This document shows, in pieces, positions 10,636 to 22,736 of a stretch of 64,000 nucleotides of DNA; position 1 is the stretch's first letter; each line of letters starts with the position of its first letter. This DNA is from Torymus aiolomorphi (lineage: Eukaryota; Arthropoda; Insecta; Hymenoptera; Torymidae). The DNA lies in contig CM070877.1 of NCBI GenBank assembly GCA_036365515.1, forward strand, positions 55,092,475 through 55,156,474. Direction: 5' to 3'. Position numbers and translations under genes: made by a program. Under the pieces are notes generated by a model. It was not told the DNA's origin. It saw only the letters and a program-made list of their open reading frames with translations, and did no database searches.

Positions 10636-12690
10636 ATCACCCAGATAGCATGAAATCTTCCAGCGGAAAGTTTCGAGAAAGCTTCCAGCAGAAGAATGCC
10701 GCAATCTTTCAGGAAGCAAACTGAAACATTCAATAAAGTTATATTGGCAATTTTCAAGAAAGCTTCTCGAGAGTTTGACGAAAGAAAACATAAAAGATTC
10801 AAATTACCTGGGATATAATTTGAAAGCTTTAGGGAAGATTGCAGGAATCTCACGTGGAATATTACAAAAATCAATGCTGGAATCTTTCATAGAAGCTTCA
10901 CGAAAGATTACAAATAGCTCTTCGAAAGTAATATTGTTTTTTTACATAACAAGCTTACGGAAAGCTTCCAAATCTTGCCAACAAGATTGTGGAAAGCATT
11001 CAAAAATGATTTTTGATTTATTACAGAATACCTTTATGAAAGTCGTAATGAAAGATTGTAGGAGTATTCCAAATCAATGTTACAAGAAAGCTTCCTGAGA
11101 GGAAGAATAGAAAAAAAGATTCCAATTACTCGAATATGAAATATAATATGAAAGCTTAAGGGAAGATTCTAGGAATCTCATGGGCAATATTAAATTAATC
11201 AATGCTGGAATCTTTCATGGAAGCTTCACGAAAGATTACATAAAGCCCTTTTAAAGTTATAATTGTTTCTTTACATAACAAGCTTACAGAAAGCTTCCAA
11301 AATACCTTCCAACATTCTTCGCATGAGATATTCCATTGAATCACGGCATAAGCTTGCCAGCAAGATTGTGGAAAGCATTCAAAAAAAATTTTTGTTTTAT
11401 TACTGAATACCTTTACGAAATTCATAACGAAAGCTTGAAGTTGTATTCCAAATAAATGTTGCAAGAAAGCTTCCTGAGTGATTTACGAAAGAATAGAAAA
11501 AAGTATTATAATTACTCGAATGTGGAATATAATATGAAACCTTTACGGAAGATTGTAGGAATCTCATGAGTAATATTAAAATAATCAATGGTGGAATCTT
11601 TCATGGAAGCTTCACGAAAGATTACATAAAACTCTTTGAAAGTTATTATTGTTTCTTTACATAACAAGCTTACGGAAAGCGTCCAAATCTTGCCAACAAG
11701 ATTGTGGAAAGCATTCAAAAATGATTTTTGATTTATTACAGAATACCTTTATGAAAGTCGTAATGAAAGATTGTAGGAGTATTCCAAATCAATGTTTCAA
11801 GAAAGCTTCCTGAGACGAAGAATAGAAAAAAAGATTCCAATTACTCGAATATGAAATATAATATGAAAGCTTAAGGGAAGATTCTAGGACTCTCATGGGC
11901 AATATTAAATTAATCAATGCTGGAATCTTTCATGAAAGCTTCACGAAAGATTACATAAAGCCCTTTTAAAGTTATAATTGTTTCTTTACATAACAAGCTT
12001 ACAGAAAGCTTCCAAAATACCTTCCAACATTCTTCGCATGAGATATTCCATTGAATCACGGCGTAAGCTTGCCAGCAAGATTGTGGAAAGCATTCAAAAA
12101 AGATTTTTGTTTTATTACAGAATACCTTTACGAAATTCATAACGAAAGCTTGAAGTTGTATTCCAAATAAATGTTGCAAGAAAGCTTCCTGAGTGATTCA
12201 CGAAAGAATAGAAAAAAGTATTATAATTACTCAAATGTGGAATATAATATGAAACCTTTACGGAAGATTGTAGGAATCTCATGAGTAATATTAAAATAAT
12301 CAATGGTGGAATGTTTCATGGAAGCTTCACGAAAGATTACATAAAACTCTTTCAAAGTTATTATTGTTACTTTACATAACAAGCTTACGGAAAGCTTCTA
12401 AAATACCTTCCGACATTCTTTCCGTGATATATTCCATTAAATCTTAGCGTAACCTTTTCAGGAAGATCGTGGAAAGCATTCAAAAACGATTTTTGATGTA
12501 TGACAGAATTCCTTTACGAATGTCATAATGAAAGTTTGTTGGAGTATTCCAAATCAACGTTTTAAGAAAGCTTCCTGACAGATTTGCGAAAGAATAGAAA
12601 AAAAGATTTGAATTACTCGAAAGTGAAATATAATATAAAACCTTTAGGGAAGATTGTAGGAATCTTATGAGTAATATCAAAATAATCATC
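10636..12690. repeat. array B: alternating 328/385-bp units forming a 715-bp higher-order repeat
   Basis: The marker GGAATCTTTCAT(G/A)(G/A)AAGCTTC occurs near 10877, 11205, 11590, 11920 and 12305. The spacings are about 328, 385, 330 and 385 bp. The 715-bp pair is thus the newer duplicated unit: 11195-11464 and 11910-12179 encode nearly identical spurious frames. This is a satellite-like higher-order organisation. Confidence 0.85.
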
Positions 12691-13007
12691 GTTTTGACAC
12701 CTTTTTTTTTTAGACCGTCATTTTTTATTATTTTTGGAGTAGTGTAGAGAGACTCACGAAGAGCTTCCATCTTAAATATTATTTTTAGATCACAATTTTT
12801 GCAATATTCATAAAGTTGAGTTGGAGATCGTCCTTAAGGAGATGTGGGATACCGACATCATAATCCAACAAGTATACTTTATGAAAATATTAATACGATG
12901 CCTTTAAAGAAATTCTTTGTATAGTATTTACATATACGGAGGGCGTGTAGTATTGAGTTTTTCCGAAATACTGTTCAGAAATTTTTTAATTAATAAATCG
13001 TTGTAAT

Positions 13008-13250
13008 ATTGATAAATAGGAATCTGCATTTTTGTCATTTTGATTCAATTTTTCAGCGAGTATATTTCATGATAGTACTAATAGAATTATTAAAAAAATT
13101 CTGAATACTTATTGTATTTACATATTGGTAGGACGTGTGTTTTTCCAGATAAATGTTCGAAAGTTAATTTATTAAATAGTAAAATTGGGTGGATTTTAGA
13201 CTAGAGAAGGTCGACCTTCGAAGACTTGATAAGCTATATTAAAAAAAAAT
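13008..13250 (+). repeat. ~230-bp dispersed direct repeat, copy 2
   Basis: Direct-orientation match to 7545-7782, lying inside the AAGCTT-rich zone between arrays B and C. After the shared GACTTGATAAGCTATATT it continues into AT-rich DNA instead of the hairpin element seen after copy 1. Confidence 0.8.
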
Positions 13251-13545
13251 TATACGATATATTTCTTATAAAATTACTTTTTTTAATCAACATAATGAAA
13301 TGCCAAGTTTAGAAAAATGTTTATTCGAAGTAATAATAATTAAAGTTAATATTTTCTTTATTTCGTAAAATATATTCAGTACATTGATTTTATTTCTACC
13401 ATACCGACACTATATTTTTTTAATTTATGGAATTGTATAAATAATTTTTAAATGCCATTAATATATAAGATACAGCAATCAAAGTAATAACATTTGAATT
13501 TTCGTAGAAAGTGCAACTTATTTACATGAAAATATCTGAACTCCT
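13251..13545. other. AT-rich spacer
   Basis: No gene or repeat recognised. Confidence 0.4.
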
Positions 13546-13549
13546 TCAA

Positions 13550-13624
13550 GCGAGTGATAGTGTAACGGATAGCATGCGTGCGTAGTAACCCAAGGGTTGT
13601 GTGTTCGATTCCCGGTCAGATCGA
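13550..13624 (+). repeat. tRNA-like sequence, probable SINE head
   Basis: An A-box-like stretch TAGTGTAACGGATAGCA (from 13558) is followed 45 bases later by a good B box, GTTCGATTCC (13603-13612). This is the spacing of an RNA polymerase III internal promoter. The T-arm stem next to the B box does not pair well, and no clean acceptor stem is seen. That argues against a working tRNA and for a tRNA-derived SINE or tRNA relic. A (T)-rich tail follows. Confidence 0.55.
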
Positions 13625-13749
13625 ACAATTTTATATACAATTTTTTCTGCGATAATAAAATTGCGATTAATATAGAAATAAGTTAAAAAGAATATGCGAG
13701 AATTGTAATACTTCTAGAGAATTGTTAATATTATTTATAGTTTTATGTT

Positions 13750-14939
13750 ACTCTTTCAAGATATTGAAAATAGGTTTCTGGAAAGATTACTAGATTCTTT
13801 CATGGAAGCTTTCTGCCAATGAGTTGCTCCAGAAATTTCGATCTTCCAGGAATCTTTCATGAAAGCTTTCTGAAAGATTTTAATGAATCTTTCTGAAAAG
13901 TTTCAGAAATTCGTTCACCTACGTTACGGAAGTCTTGTTGAAAAATTTCCTGAAAGGTTATGTTTCTCATTTGTGAAAGCTTCTCGTAATATTCCCACGT
14001 CATTTACGAATCTTTCAGCAACTTTTTCGAAAACTTGAAAAAAGATCCTTGAAAGGTTTCCTAAAATATTATTAGAATCTTTCATGTAAGCTTTCTGAAA
14101 AATTACGAATCGTTCTTGTAGGCTTTCAGAAAGCTACTAATTATCTTTCTACAAACCTTAAAGATACCTTCCCGAAAGTTTTCCTGACAGGTGACTGCAA
14201 TCATTCAAGGAATCTTTATGTGAATCATTTGTCCCAGACATTTTCAACTTCCGCGGATATTCAGTGAAAGCTTTCTAAAAGATTCTTGAAGGTTGCTGCA
14301 TTCTTTTACGGAAGCTTGCTGAAAGATTCCCTCTTCCTGCAGAAAGCTTTCAGATACCTTTTCAAAAACTTTAAAGAAACCTTCCTGAAAGGTTTTCTGA
14401 AGGATTGCTGCAATCTTTAAAGCAATCTTACTGCCAATGATTTGTCCCAGACATTCTGAACTTTAGCGGAGATTTCATAAAAGCTTCCTGAAAGACTGCC
14501 AAACTTGTTTGCAAGCTTGCAGAACGCTTCTAATTATCTTTCTAGAAACTTTAAAGAAACCTTCCCGAAAGGTTTCCTGACAGGTGACTGCAATCTTTCA
14601 AGGATCTTTATGTGAGTAATTTGTCCCAGACATTTTGAACTTCCACATAGATTCCATGAAAGCTTCCTAAAAGATTCTTGAAGGTTACACGGAAGCTTGC
14701 TGAAAGATTTCCTCTTCCTTCAGAAAGCTTTCAGTTACCTTTTCAAAAACTTTAAAGAAACCTTCCTGATAGCTTTTCTGAAAGGTTGCTGCAATTTTTA
14801 AAGGAATTTTACTGCCATTGATTTGTCCGAGACATATTCTGAACTTTCGCGGAGAGTTCATGAAAGCTTTCTGAAAGACTGCAAAACTTTCTAGCAAACT
14901 TGCAGAAGGCTTTCAGCAATCTTTCATGCTATGTGGGAA
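13750..14939. repeat. array C: ~195-bp motifs in ~385-bp pairs
   Basis: The marker TTTGTCC(C/G)AGACAT occurs near 14231, 14443, 14621 and 14821. Alternate copies are the most alike, so the larger period is about 390 and 380 bp. Motifs such as GAAAGCTTTC and GGTTTCCTGA fill the rest. The array ends at the inverted 19-bp terminus. Confidence 0.75.
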
Positions 14940-15360
14940 GATATTCAAAAAATACCGAGGCAGCTGAATAACACTTCTGTGAGATATTTCGAGGAAAAAC
15001 CGTTAAATACAGAATTTGGAAGAGGGGGGAGGGATGCTTCAGGTGCTCGGAGAAGGTCACCGTCGATTACGGTGGTTGGTCCCCCGCTCCCTCCCGCAAA
15101 AAACTCCTTTATTTAATTTTTTTTTTCCAAAATGTATTCATGAAAAGTGATCTAGCTATCCCGGTACTTTTAGAACTCTCCGTATAAGCAATGTTAATGA
15201 GAAAAAGACTCTTATTTTTATGTGATGTTTTCGACGTACATTGTAAAAGAGAACATTTACAATGAACTTATTTAGCTAGTAAACTGTATTTTATTATTAT
15301 TATTATATATTAATATATTAAATTTTTTTAAAGTATTTTAAATATTGCGATTTTCGCTCT
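14940..15360. other. no gene; GC-rich hairpin at ~15025-15106
   Basis: The stretch has a GC-rich palindromic patch (GGGGGGAGGGATGC to GCTCCCTCCCGC), then AT-rich sequence. No gene is recognised. Confidence 0.45.
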
Positions 15361-15579
15361 GCTTTTTATGCAAGCGGGTACGAAATCGAGCTTTGCGCAC
15401 GGAGTGTCAAAAAAATATAATTATCTGGCGCATCGTGAGTATCGCGCATCGCATAGGCATAAATAGTTTGCTTGCATGATAAAATATTATAGTCTACATT
15501 ACGAAAGTTTAAATATGACAAAAATATTCCCATTAAATAAAAAAAGGTAAAACTGTTTAGCGTTGAAGTTAGGCGAAGG

Positions 15580-15640
15580 GTAGGGGTTTTAGGGCGCAGG
15601 GCGGAATCCAGGGGCAGAGTCCCTGATGAGGATACAGGGG
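15580..15640. repeat. GGGCGCAGGGCGG palindromic repeat, copy 1
   Basis: AGGGCGCAGGGCGGAATCC is followed by the hairpin CAGGGGCAGAGTCCCTG. The same motif pair, longer and more GC-rich, is at 22140-22240. It is a dispersed GC-rich palindrome. Confidence 0.65.
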
Positions 15641-16960
15641 ATCTTACTAAAAATGAAAGGAGGACATGTGGATTTCTCATAATTATATTTGTTTTACATT
15701 GCTTTTGAATACATCTAAAAGATCGTATACCTTAGATATCTAAAAACTCAGACATGGTGAACCAATTGTGATGATGCAATCATGTTTATCTTCGAATCTT
15801 CGTGTCTAGGTCTTTGGGGTGGCTGATGATGGAGTCTAGGTGGTGCGATCCGTAGCCAATTTCACAGAAACCCAATTTCCATAACATATGTGCGGGGTCC
15901 TTTGTCAATTTTGAGAAATATTTGTGTGTGCGTGTGCGTGTGCGTGTGCGCGCGCGTGTGTGTGTGTGTGTGTGTGTGTGTGATCATAAAGCCGTTTGGT
16001 TTCAACCGTAGAACGGTAATATCATGAAAATAATTGCAAATAATTCAACAAGCCATCATTCTAAGATAATGTATCCAAATACAATATCAAATAGTGTAAT
16101 AATCAATATAATATAACATAAATATATTATATTATAAATAAGTTACATAACCGTCCTCCTCAAGATTCCTACCTTAGCGAAGTCCTCTACGTGGACAGGG
16201 GAGGAGATCAAGTTAATGTATTTTACTCTTTTTATGTTGATTTCCTTCAGTTGCAAATTTGAATGTTATACCTTTATTGAAGTATCTGTAACGTGTGAGC
16301 GGATTCTTTAGGTACTCGATCGGCTCTAAGTTACGCACCTAAGACGAATAACTACAACGAACTCCGGTTGATTATCTCTGGTGGCTAGTCAGTTTAACAG
16401 TAGTTTCAAGGATAATATCAAATGTAATCGGTGACAGTCCTTCAAAATTTACAAAAATTCATATTTTTTATGTAATATATGTTATTATATTACAATCTAT
16501 ATTTTATTTAACGGAGAAAAGAAAATTTCCGAATTGTACTCTACCCTTAAACGAGCCTTCAATAATGGATTCAAATTTTAATTTTTAACAAAACTAATTT
16601 TTTACAAAATTTATTTTAATTTCGTCATTAAATTCACTTTGATGTTCTGGATTAATAAATCTTAACATTAATTTTACAATACAGATAGCAATGAATATAA
16701 TTTATTTTGTTTCCGACTTCACGATAATAGACACTTTATGGACTCGAAAAGTGGGACAATAGGAGCATATTATTGCCTCCCATACTTTATTTTCAGATGT
16801 AAGGGAAATAAAGTTCTTTTTATACCTCATATAAGTAATTATTCAATACCGCTGTGTTTCTCTCTTATTTTCCACTTTTTTCGTTAATCCCACTTTCCAA
16901 GTCAAGAAAGTGACCACAATCGAGTCGAAAATGAAGTGCTATATGCAACACGCGAGTAAA
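15641..16960. other. no gene; GT microsatellite at 15924-15982
   Basis: Contains (GT)n with GCGCGC interruptions, then AT-rich sequence to 16960. I see no recognisable gene. Confidence 0.6.
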
Positions 16961-16964
16961 GTCG

Positions 16965-17405
16965 ATGATTGTCTTGGGTGATTACTGTTCTAGCTTTGTT
17001 TGGAGTCCACCCGCTGAAAAAAGTAACGACTTTTCTCCCACGTTGCATAACGTACTATTATATGATCATCAAAATATCCTTTTACTAAAACTTTTATTCT
17101 TAAATTTAGCTGTTCAGCATGAAAGAGGACCCAGAAAAGTTAAACAACAGTCTTATTTAAATTTTAATAAAGCTATTAATCAACGACAACATGAAGCAAT
17201 AGAGAAGTCAACCCAACATTCAACAATATTACATCGTGGAGATGTCCGAGATGATCAACAACATAGGTTTGTACTGAAATCTGACATATGTGTTGATTTA
17301 AACATTCCCGCATGCCCAGGTATTTTCTCGCCGCACGCACTTCTCAGCGTGCGGGACTATGGAAGTTTTCGAGGCTTATGCTATATGCAATTCAAGTTTG
17401 TGTAA
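16965..17405 (+). CDS. unidentified 146-codon open frame
   Basis: I do not recognise this protein. The frame begins with a hydrophobic/mixed segment and has a Gln/Asn/His-rich centre (QQSYLNFNKAINQRQHEAI). No family motif, signal peptide or flanking splice sites are convincing. It is longer than most chance frames in this AT-rich DNA, so it could be an exon, but it may equally be random. Confidence 0.12.
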   Translation: MIVLGDYCSSFVWSPPAEKSNDFSPTLHNVLLYDHQNILLLKLLFLNLAVQHERGPRKVKQQSYLNFNKAINQRQHEAIEKSTQHSTILHRGDVRDDQQHRFVLKSDICVDLNIPACPGIFSPHALLSVRDYGSFRGLCYMQFKFV

Positions 17406-17749
17406 TTTAATATGAAAATTTAATAGAAAAAATAATATACGATAATCGTGCGCTGTGAAGGAATACCCGTGCTCCCTCCTGTATCGCGCGAGCCAAGCGC
17501 GATAAACATTGTTCGTGCAGAAATTACCTACTGTGCGTACTTATATCGTAACGTACTATTATTTAATTTTATCTGTTCACAGTACTGAAGACGATTGAAA
17601 TTTAATTTTTTATATTAATTTGAACAAATTCGTTTTTAAATACTCAATACTGAACACCAATCTCATGCAGTTTTAATATGTATTAATTTTTGTGGCCATC
17701 ATACTTTGTAACGTTGCACTTACCAATGCCTATACAACCGCCACAACTT

Positions 17750-18330
17750 ATTTATATTGCAGAATTCGGAGGCTGACGCTTGAACTGCCGCGGAATCGGT
17801 AGGAAGCTGACTCCTGCGCTGAGAGGAAAGTTTAGAAAAAGGCGCTCATAAATAAGTACTCACGGTTATAAATTTCACTGGCTCTCCTTTATTCAGTGTC
17901 ACTGAACATAATCAACCCGATAATTTGAAAGCGGAAAAATCGGCTCTATGTCGCGCACTACGTACCGTGGCCTCGCTATCAGAGTCCGCATGGACTCCGC
18001 TCTCTAAGCGAGGATGATCGCCGTGCGCTGCCGATTTCTCGGTGCTCAGCGGCGATTCAAACCTTACACTCTTTACACATACGCGCGCGCCATTGTGAGG
18101 CCAAGTAAACGCAACTGTCTCGGAGAGAGCCGCTCCGGTGGACTGTTCTCGGTGGTGACTCTGCCTAACCGAAGATGGAAGGCAGCCTCATCGGTCGAGT
18201 TGTCGGTGACTGGCGATGTAGCTGGAGGAGTTGACAAATGCAACCAGGCTAATGGCGATGAGCAGAGCGGCCAGCAGGACGGCCAGCAGAGCTGGCTAGG
18301 TTTCTGCGTGGTCCTTGGATCTCGCTGTTG

Positions 18331-18420
<90 letters not shown>

Positions 18421-19100
18421 GATAGCAAGCGGCAGACTGAAGGGAGTGTGCGAGCGCTGGCTACTAGGAGAGTCCCTGGCTCGTGGCATTGATGAACTGC
18501 GAGCTCTCGCGCTTTTCGGCGTGGCACCCCTCTCCGCCGGTCCCCTATCATACGTATTCAAATCCTCGGTGTACTGCTCGCGCAAGCTCTAGTACGCTTC
18601 GCTCGTGTGCATGCGCAGTTCAACTGCCCGCGAATGATCCCTTTACGCCATTATCAGTTGCCACTTCGAACATACATTCCTACATGCTTATCCCCCAGCC
18701 TCTCGCCGTTTGATAAGTCAGAGGAAAGAACCAGGAACAAAATACGCGCAAATGTTTCCTTTCTTTTCTATCTTATCACGGCCGGAGAGACTATTACCTT
18801 ACATAACAAACATCGACACCACACCACAAAGACATACTTTTATTCACTCTCACCTTTTTAGAACGCTATTTCGCTGATCTGCCGAATGCCAGCATTCGCT
18901 GCCTCAGCAGGTGTCCTACCGCATGGCGGCCAGCGAACTCTCAAAATTTTTTTCATTCACTTATTTCTGTTTCTATCCTTATGGACGCTCAGCTGACTTA
19001 TCAGCGGCTCACGAACAAACTCGCTATTTGAGACCTCTCGATCTTCTCTCTATTCTGAGCGCTCTACGCTTGACTCGGTGCGCTTCGCCTAGCTACTGAT
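17750..19100. other. GC-richer region with CT microsatellite, no identified gene
   Basis: GC content rises between about 17760 and 19100, and an (CT)n run of about 83 bp lies at 18334-18416. Frames of up to 192 codons cross the microsatellite and are largely Leu/Ser or Arg/Glu repeats. On the minus strand, 18220-18300 includes a short hydrophobic stretch (ALLAVLLAALLIAISLVAF), but a stop directly precedes it and I cannot build a gene. It might be a promoter-proximal region. Confidence 0.25.
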
Positions 19101-19194
19101 CGACCTTCTTAGCGCCTGGAGTCTCATCTACTCCGACGCCAACTAATAATCTCTAGAAGGGGTAACTTCTATTTTCGCGTCTCATCTTGTTGTC

Positions 19195-19440
19195 GTCACA
19201 CACACACACACACACACATCCATACCTATACCCACACCCACACGCACACGCGCATGCACGCACGCACTCATGCATACACACACGCGCGCGCGTACACACA
19301 CAGACATACACATCCATACCTACACCCACACACATACACCCACACATCCATATCTACACCCATACATCCACACACACACACATGCGCACGCGCGCACGCA
19401 CGTACTCACATACGTCCATACCCACACCTCCACGCGCACG
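19195..19440. repeat. CA-rich compound microsatellite
   Basis: (CA)n with CATCCATACC and CACGCG interruptions over about 245 bp. His/Thr-rich frames on plus and Cys/Val-rich frames on minus are artefacts. Confidence 0.95.
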
Positions 19441-19441
19441 T

Positions 19442-21210
19442 TTTTAGGCACGACCGCTTCTCGGGAGAGCCTTATATTTTCGTCAGGGCGAAAATTGTAA
19501 CACTTTAAATTCTGAAAATTTACAACATAAAATCTATTTTCCACCCAAAAGAAGTACATTTTAAGCGTTTTCAGAGATGTATGTATGTGATCAAGTAACC
19601 CGATTATCTCAGCGAAATTTCGACGGATTCAAACGGGCTTTGGCGAATATACTCGTCTAATTATAAGTAACTGACAGTTCTCTACCGAGCCAAATCGATC
19701 GACAAATAAAAAACGCCAGAGCAAATAAAAATTTGAAAAAATCGATTTTTGAGCATACGGTGAACAAAATTAAATTTAAGTCAAAAACAACAAATGCATC
19801 TGCTAAAACTAATTAAAAGACGTCTTTTTTACATTGAACATTTTTTCTATGAACAATATTTAACAATATAATAGCGAAAAAATCGCTAAAATCATCAAAA
19901 ATAGTCGTTTTTTTTTGCTATTACTTTACAGGATTTGAATTTACACAAAAATATTAAATACAAAAGTTATAGATAATATTGAAACAAAACTTTTTCCTAT
20001 TCGAAATTTTTTGTACGATCAATTCCTGATGAGTTAAATCCAAAAAAACGGTTTTTAACGCCTAAATGTACATAAAATGGCTGATTTTCGTTTATAACTG
20101 AGCAGAAGTTGACTTTACACAAAAATTTTAAATGTAAAAATTATAAATAATATTAAAACAAAACTTTTTTATATTGAACATTTTTTGCTACGATCAATTC
20201 CTGACGAGTTAAATCCAAAGAAACGATTTTTAACGCTTAAATATATCTAAAATCGCCGATTTTCGTTTATAACGTAGCAGGATTTGATTTTCTACAAACA
20301 AAAGTTATAGATAATATTTGTCCCATTTAACATTTTCATGTACAATCAGACCCAGACGAACTAAACTTATAAAAACGATTTTTTAGGCACGACCGCTTCT
20401 CGGGAGAGCCTTATATTTTCACTAGAGCGAAAATTGTAACTCTTCAAAAACGAACAATTTGTTGCATAAAAACTATTTTTCACCCAGAATTAGTTCATTT
20501 TAGGCGTTTTTTATGGTGTATGTGTGTATGTCGGTTCGTATGTAGTCAAGTTTATGGAATATCTCAGCGAATTTCCAATAGACCTTAACGAATTTTGGCC
20601 CAGAAACTCGTCTAATTATCAGTAAGCTCCAGTCTTATACCGAGCTGAATCGATCAACAAATAAAAAAACGCCAGAACAAATAAAAATTTGAAAAAATCG
20701 ATTTTTGAACATAATGTGAACAAAATTAATTTTACGTCAAAAAACAACAAATGCATCTGCTAAAACTAATTAAAACACGTCTTTTTTACATGGAAAATTG
20801 TTTTCTATGAACAATATTTAACAATCTAATAGCGAAAAAACCGCTAAAATCATCAAAAATAGTCGTTTTTTTGCTATTTCTTTACAGGATTTGATTTTAC
20901 ACAAAAATGGTGAATGTAAAAGTTATAGATAATTAAAACAAAACTTTTTCCTATTAAACATTTTTTTGTACAATCAATTCCCGATGAGTTAAATCCAAAC
21001 AAACAATTAACACCAAAACATACATAAAATGGACAATTTTCGCTTATTTCAACGATTTGACTTTACACAAAAATATTAAATGCAAAAGATATAAGTATGG
21101 ATATCATCTAAACAAAACTTTTCCCCAATTAATATTTTAATGTACAATCAATCCTGATTATCTAAACCTATAAATACGACACTTTACATATTCAATTTTC
21201 GCTTATTTAA
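19442..21210 (+). repeat. tandem duplication of a ~941-bp unit
   Basis: The start TTTTAGGCACGACCGCTTCT followed by CGGGAGAGCCTTATATTTTC occurs at 19442 and at 20383, and the following ~800 bp match in order. Shared blocks include AAATAAAAA(AA)CGCCAGA and AATCGATTTTTGA. Inside each unit a ~170-bp block (ACACAAAAATnTTAAATG..AAAGTTATA..GATGAGTTAAATCCAAA) is itself repeated two to three times. Non-coding. Confidence 0.8.
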
Positions 21211-21359
21211 CATGATTCGATTTGACAACGAATTATTCAATGCAATAGCTTTAAATAATATCGGAAAAATCAATATAACATTCGAAAGATCATATAATTA
21301 TAAAAATATAATCATAAGATATAAAATTACATTTAATTACAATGTTAAAATAGTACATT

Positions 21360-21562
21360 ACGATACTGGCACTGAAGTCACATGTATCGTACGATATTTT
21401 ATAGCACGTTTACCTAAATCCGCTGTCACGCCTATCCGTACCTAAATCAGTCCACTCGCTACGCTCGCGCGCTAACCTCACGGTGCAATAATCGACTACT
21501 TAAGTCACGGGTAGGCGTGACTTAAGTGCGGACTTAGGTCACACTGTGCTATAAAATGAGAT
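21360..21562 (+). repeat. hairpin repeat with TATCGTACGATA end, copy 1
   Basis: It starts with the 12-bp palindrome TATCGTACGATA, then TTTTATAGCACG. Arms near 21410-21447 and 21504-21541 (TGTCACGCCTATCCGTAC against GTCACGGGTAGGCGTGAC) form a long hairpin. The loop contains CACTCGCTACGCTCGCGCGC, and the element ends with TGTGCTATAAAAT. A related copy is at 27410-27680. Non-coding. Confidence 0.65.
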
Positions 21563-22135
21563 AAACACATTGAAAACATAATTTAAAAAAAAGAAATATC
21601 TATTGTTTACAAACTGCCAAATATTATGTAAACTAAAACACTAATAAAAATATATAATAAGAAATATAAATTGATGTTCAAGTAACAAAAATTAAAAGAT
21701 TAAATCCCTAAATGTTTTTTTACTTAAAATTATTCTAAGTTTGCCCAAGAAACAAATTATTTTTTTCTAAAACTTGGTCATAGACAGACAGTTAATATTG
21801 TATATAATCTAATCTTCTATTAACAACGTGATTAATAGAAGTTCATCAAGTTTAAACCTTAAAAATAAAATTAAAAAAGATTAAATTTTTGATTAAATAT
21901 AAAATTGAGCCAAAGAATAAGCAAATATAATATTCCATCCTCATGACTCGTAACTATATTCCTGATATCACACATTAAATGATATTCGATGACGAATGAA
22001 TCTACGAAATCATTTTGTGACCATGAATGAAAATCCTTGAGGATATAGTTATTATGTTGAAATGTCCCATCTAAATAAAACAAAATAAAAGAAACAATAA
22101 AGTTTGTTGTTGGTAGGTAATGAGGTATGGCGGAT
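21563..22135. other. AT-rich spacer, no identified gene
   Basis: A minus-strand frame (to 21871) has an unremarkable hydrophobic composition, and its upstream half is made of the GC-rich palindromic repeat. I do not consider it a gene. Confidence 0.4.
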
Positions 22136-22245
22136 TTGATGTGGGGCGCAGGGCGGGGTCCAGGGGCAGAGCCCCTGGTTGGGGTGTAGGGGGCAAAGCC
22201 CCCACTCAGGGGGGTGTGGGGGGCAAAGCCCCCCACCTGAAATAA
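22136..22245. repeat. GC-rich palindromic repeat, copy 2
   Basis: GGGCGCAGGGCGGGGTCC, then the hairpins CAGGGGCAGAGCCCCTG, GGGGGCAAAGCCCCC and GGGGGGCAAAGCCCCCC in a row. Related to the shorter copy at 15580. Confidence 0.8.
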
Positions 22246-22271
22246 AATTACTGATATATTAAAAAAAATAT

Positions 22272-22652
22272 ATGAGGCGTTTCGCCTCAACTCTTCCAGC
22301 GCGGTGCGCTAGCGTCAAATCATGCTATTTTCAAGTCGTGTTTACGATATCAATATGCATTTCAAAAAATTATGTGATAAGCGTTTCCGACGTATTTTTT
22401 CCTCAGCTTTCCAATGGCGTAGGTGGTTTTTCCGAAATTTTCCATTTTCCCCCCCAACAAGTATAAAACATACTATATCTCGAAAAGTATATTTTTAATA
22501 TTTTTTTTACCCCCTAAATCGAAAGCTGAGCATTTTTTACGTCGGAAAGGATTTTTTTCAGAATTTGCTCGAATGTTTTCTTAGAGAAACAAAACGCGAA
22601 AGAGCAGACGCAGCGTCTCCTTCGCGCGCGGTTTTCGGCGCGCTGTACACCG
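22272..22652 (+). repeat. ~385-bp inverted repeat, left copy
   Basis: It begins with the hairpin ATGAGGCGTTTCGCCTCA and ends in the palindromic GGCGCGCTGTACAC(CG). The reverse complement lies at 25924-26310. Both copies have their own palindromes at both ends, so they may be terminal repeats of one element or two insertions of a short element. Confidence 0.85.
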
Positions 22653-22736
22653 CGTGGACTAGATGCATTTCGCTCTCTAACAACCACTTAAAATTTTGAT
22701 TTCCTTAATAATAGCAACAATAAACTAGTATTTATA

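Larger units (their letters stand above)
8385..14939. mobile_element. 6.55 kb candidate element: tandem AAGCTT-rich arrays bounded by inverted 19-bp ends
   Basis: The left end carries TTCCCACATAGCATGAAAG (8385-8403) and the right end carries its exact reverse complement (14921-14939). A related internal copy, CCCAGATAGCATGAAAT, starts the second array near 10640. Nearly all sequence between is made of short motifs with GAAAGCTT, GGAAGCTTTC, GGAACCTTCC and ATTCC, arranged in three array types that are listed separately. About 1 kb of other sequence (12700-13740) interrupts it. Foldback-type transposons have inverted ends built from tandem repeats, and this layout resembles them. That class assignment is inference. 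Minus-strand frames of 60-134 codons inside are repeat by-products. Confidence 0.5.

Noticed and set aside
9709..12770. Series of minus-strand frames of 60-134 codons as a gene family
   Set aside because: They recur at exactly the array period and read through repeat motifs; no protein-like features.
13550..13624. Functional tRNA gene
   Set aside because: Pol III boxes are present, but the T stem and acceptor stem do not pair and no clean anticodon arm can be drawn. Kept only as a tRNA-like SINE head.
18073..18592. Long frames (170-192 codons) as a gene
   Set aside because: They cross an 83-bp CT microsatellite giving Leu/Ser or Arg/Glu runs, and are open on both strands because of it.
19187..19559. 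His/Thr-rich and Cys/Val-rich proteins
   Set aside because: Translations of a CA/GT microsatellite.
21212..21445. 77-codon frame as a protease-like gene (YDTGTEVTCIV)
   Set aside because: A short chance resemblance to an aspartic protease motif. It lies in a hairpin repeat and has no neighbouring retroelement text.
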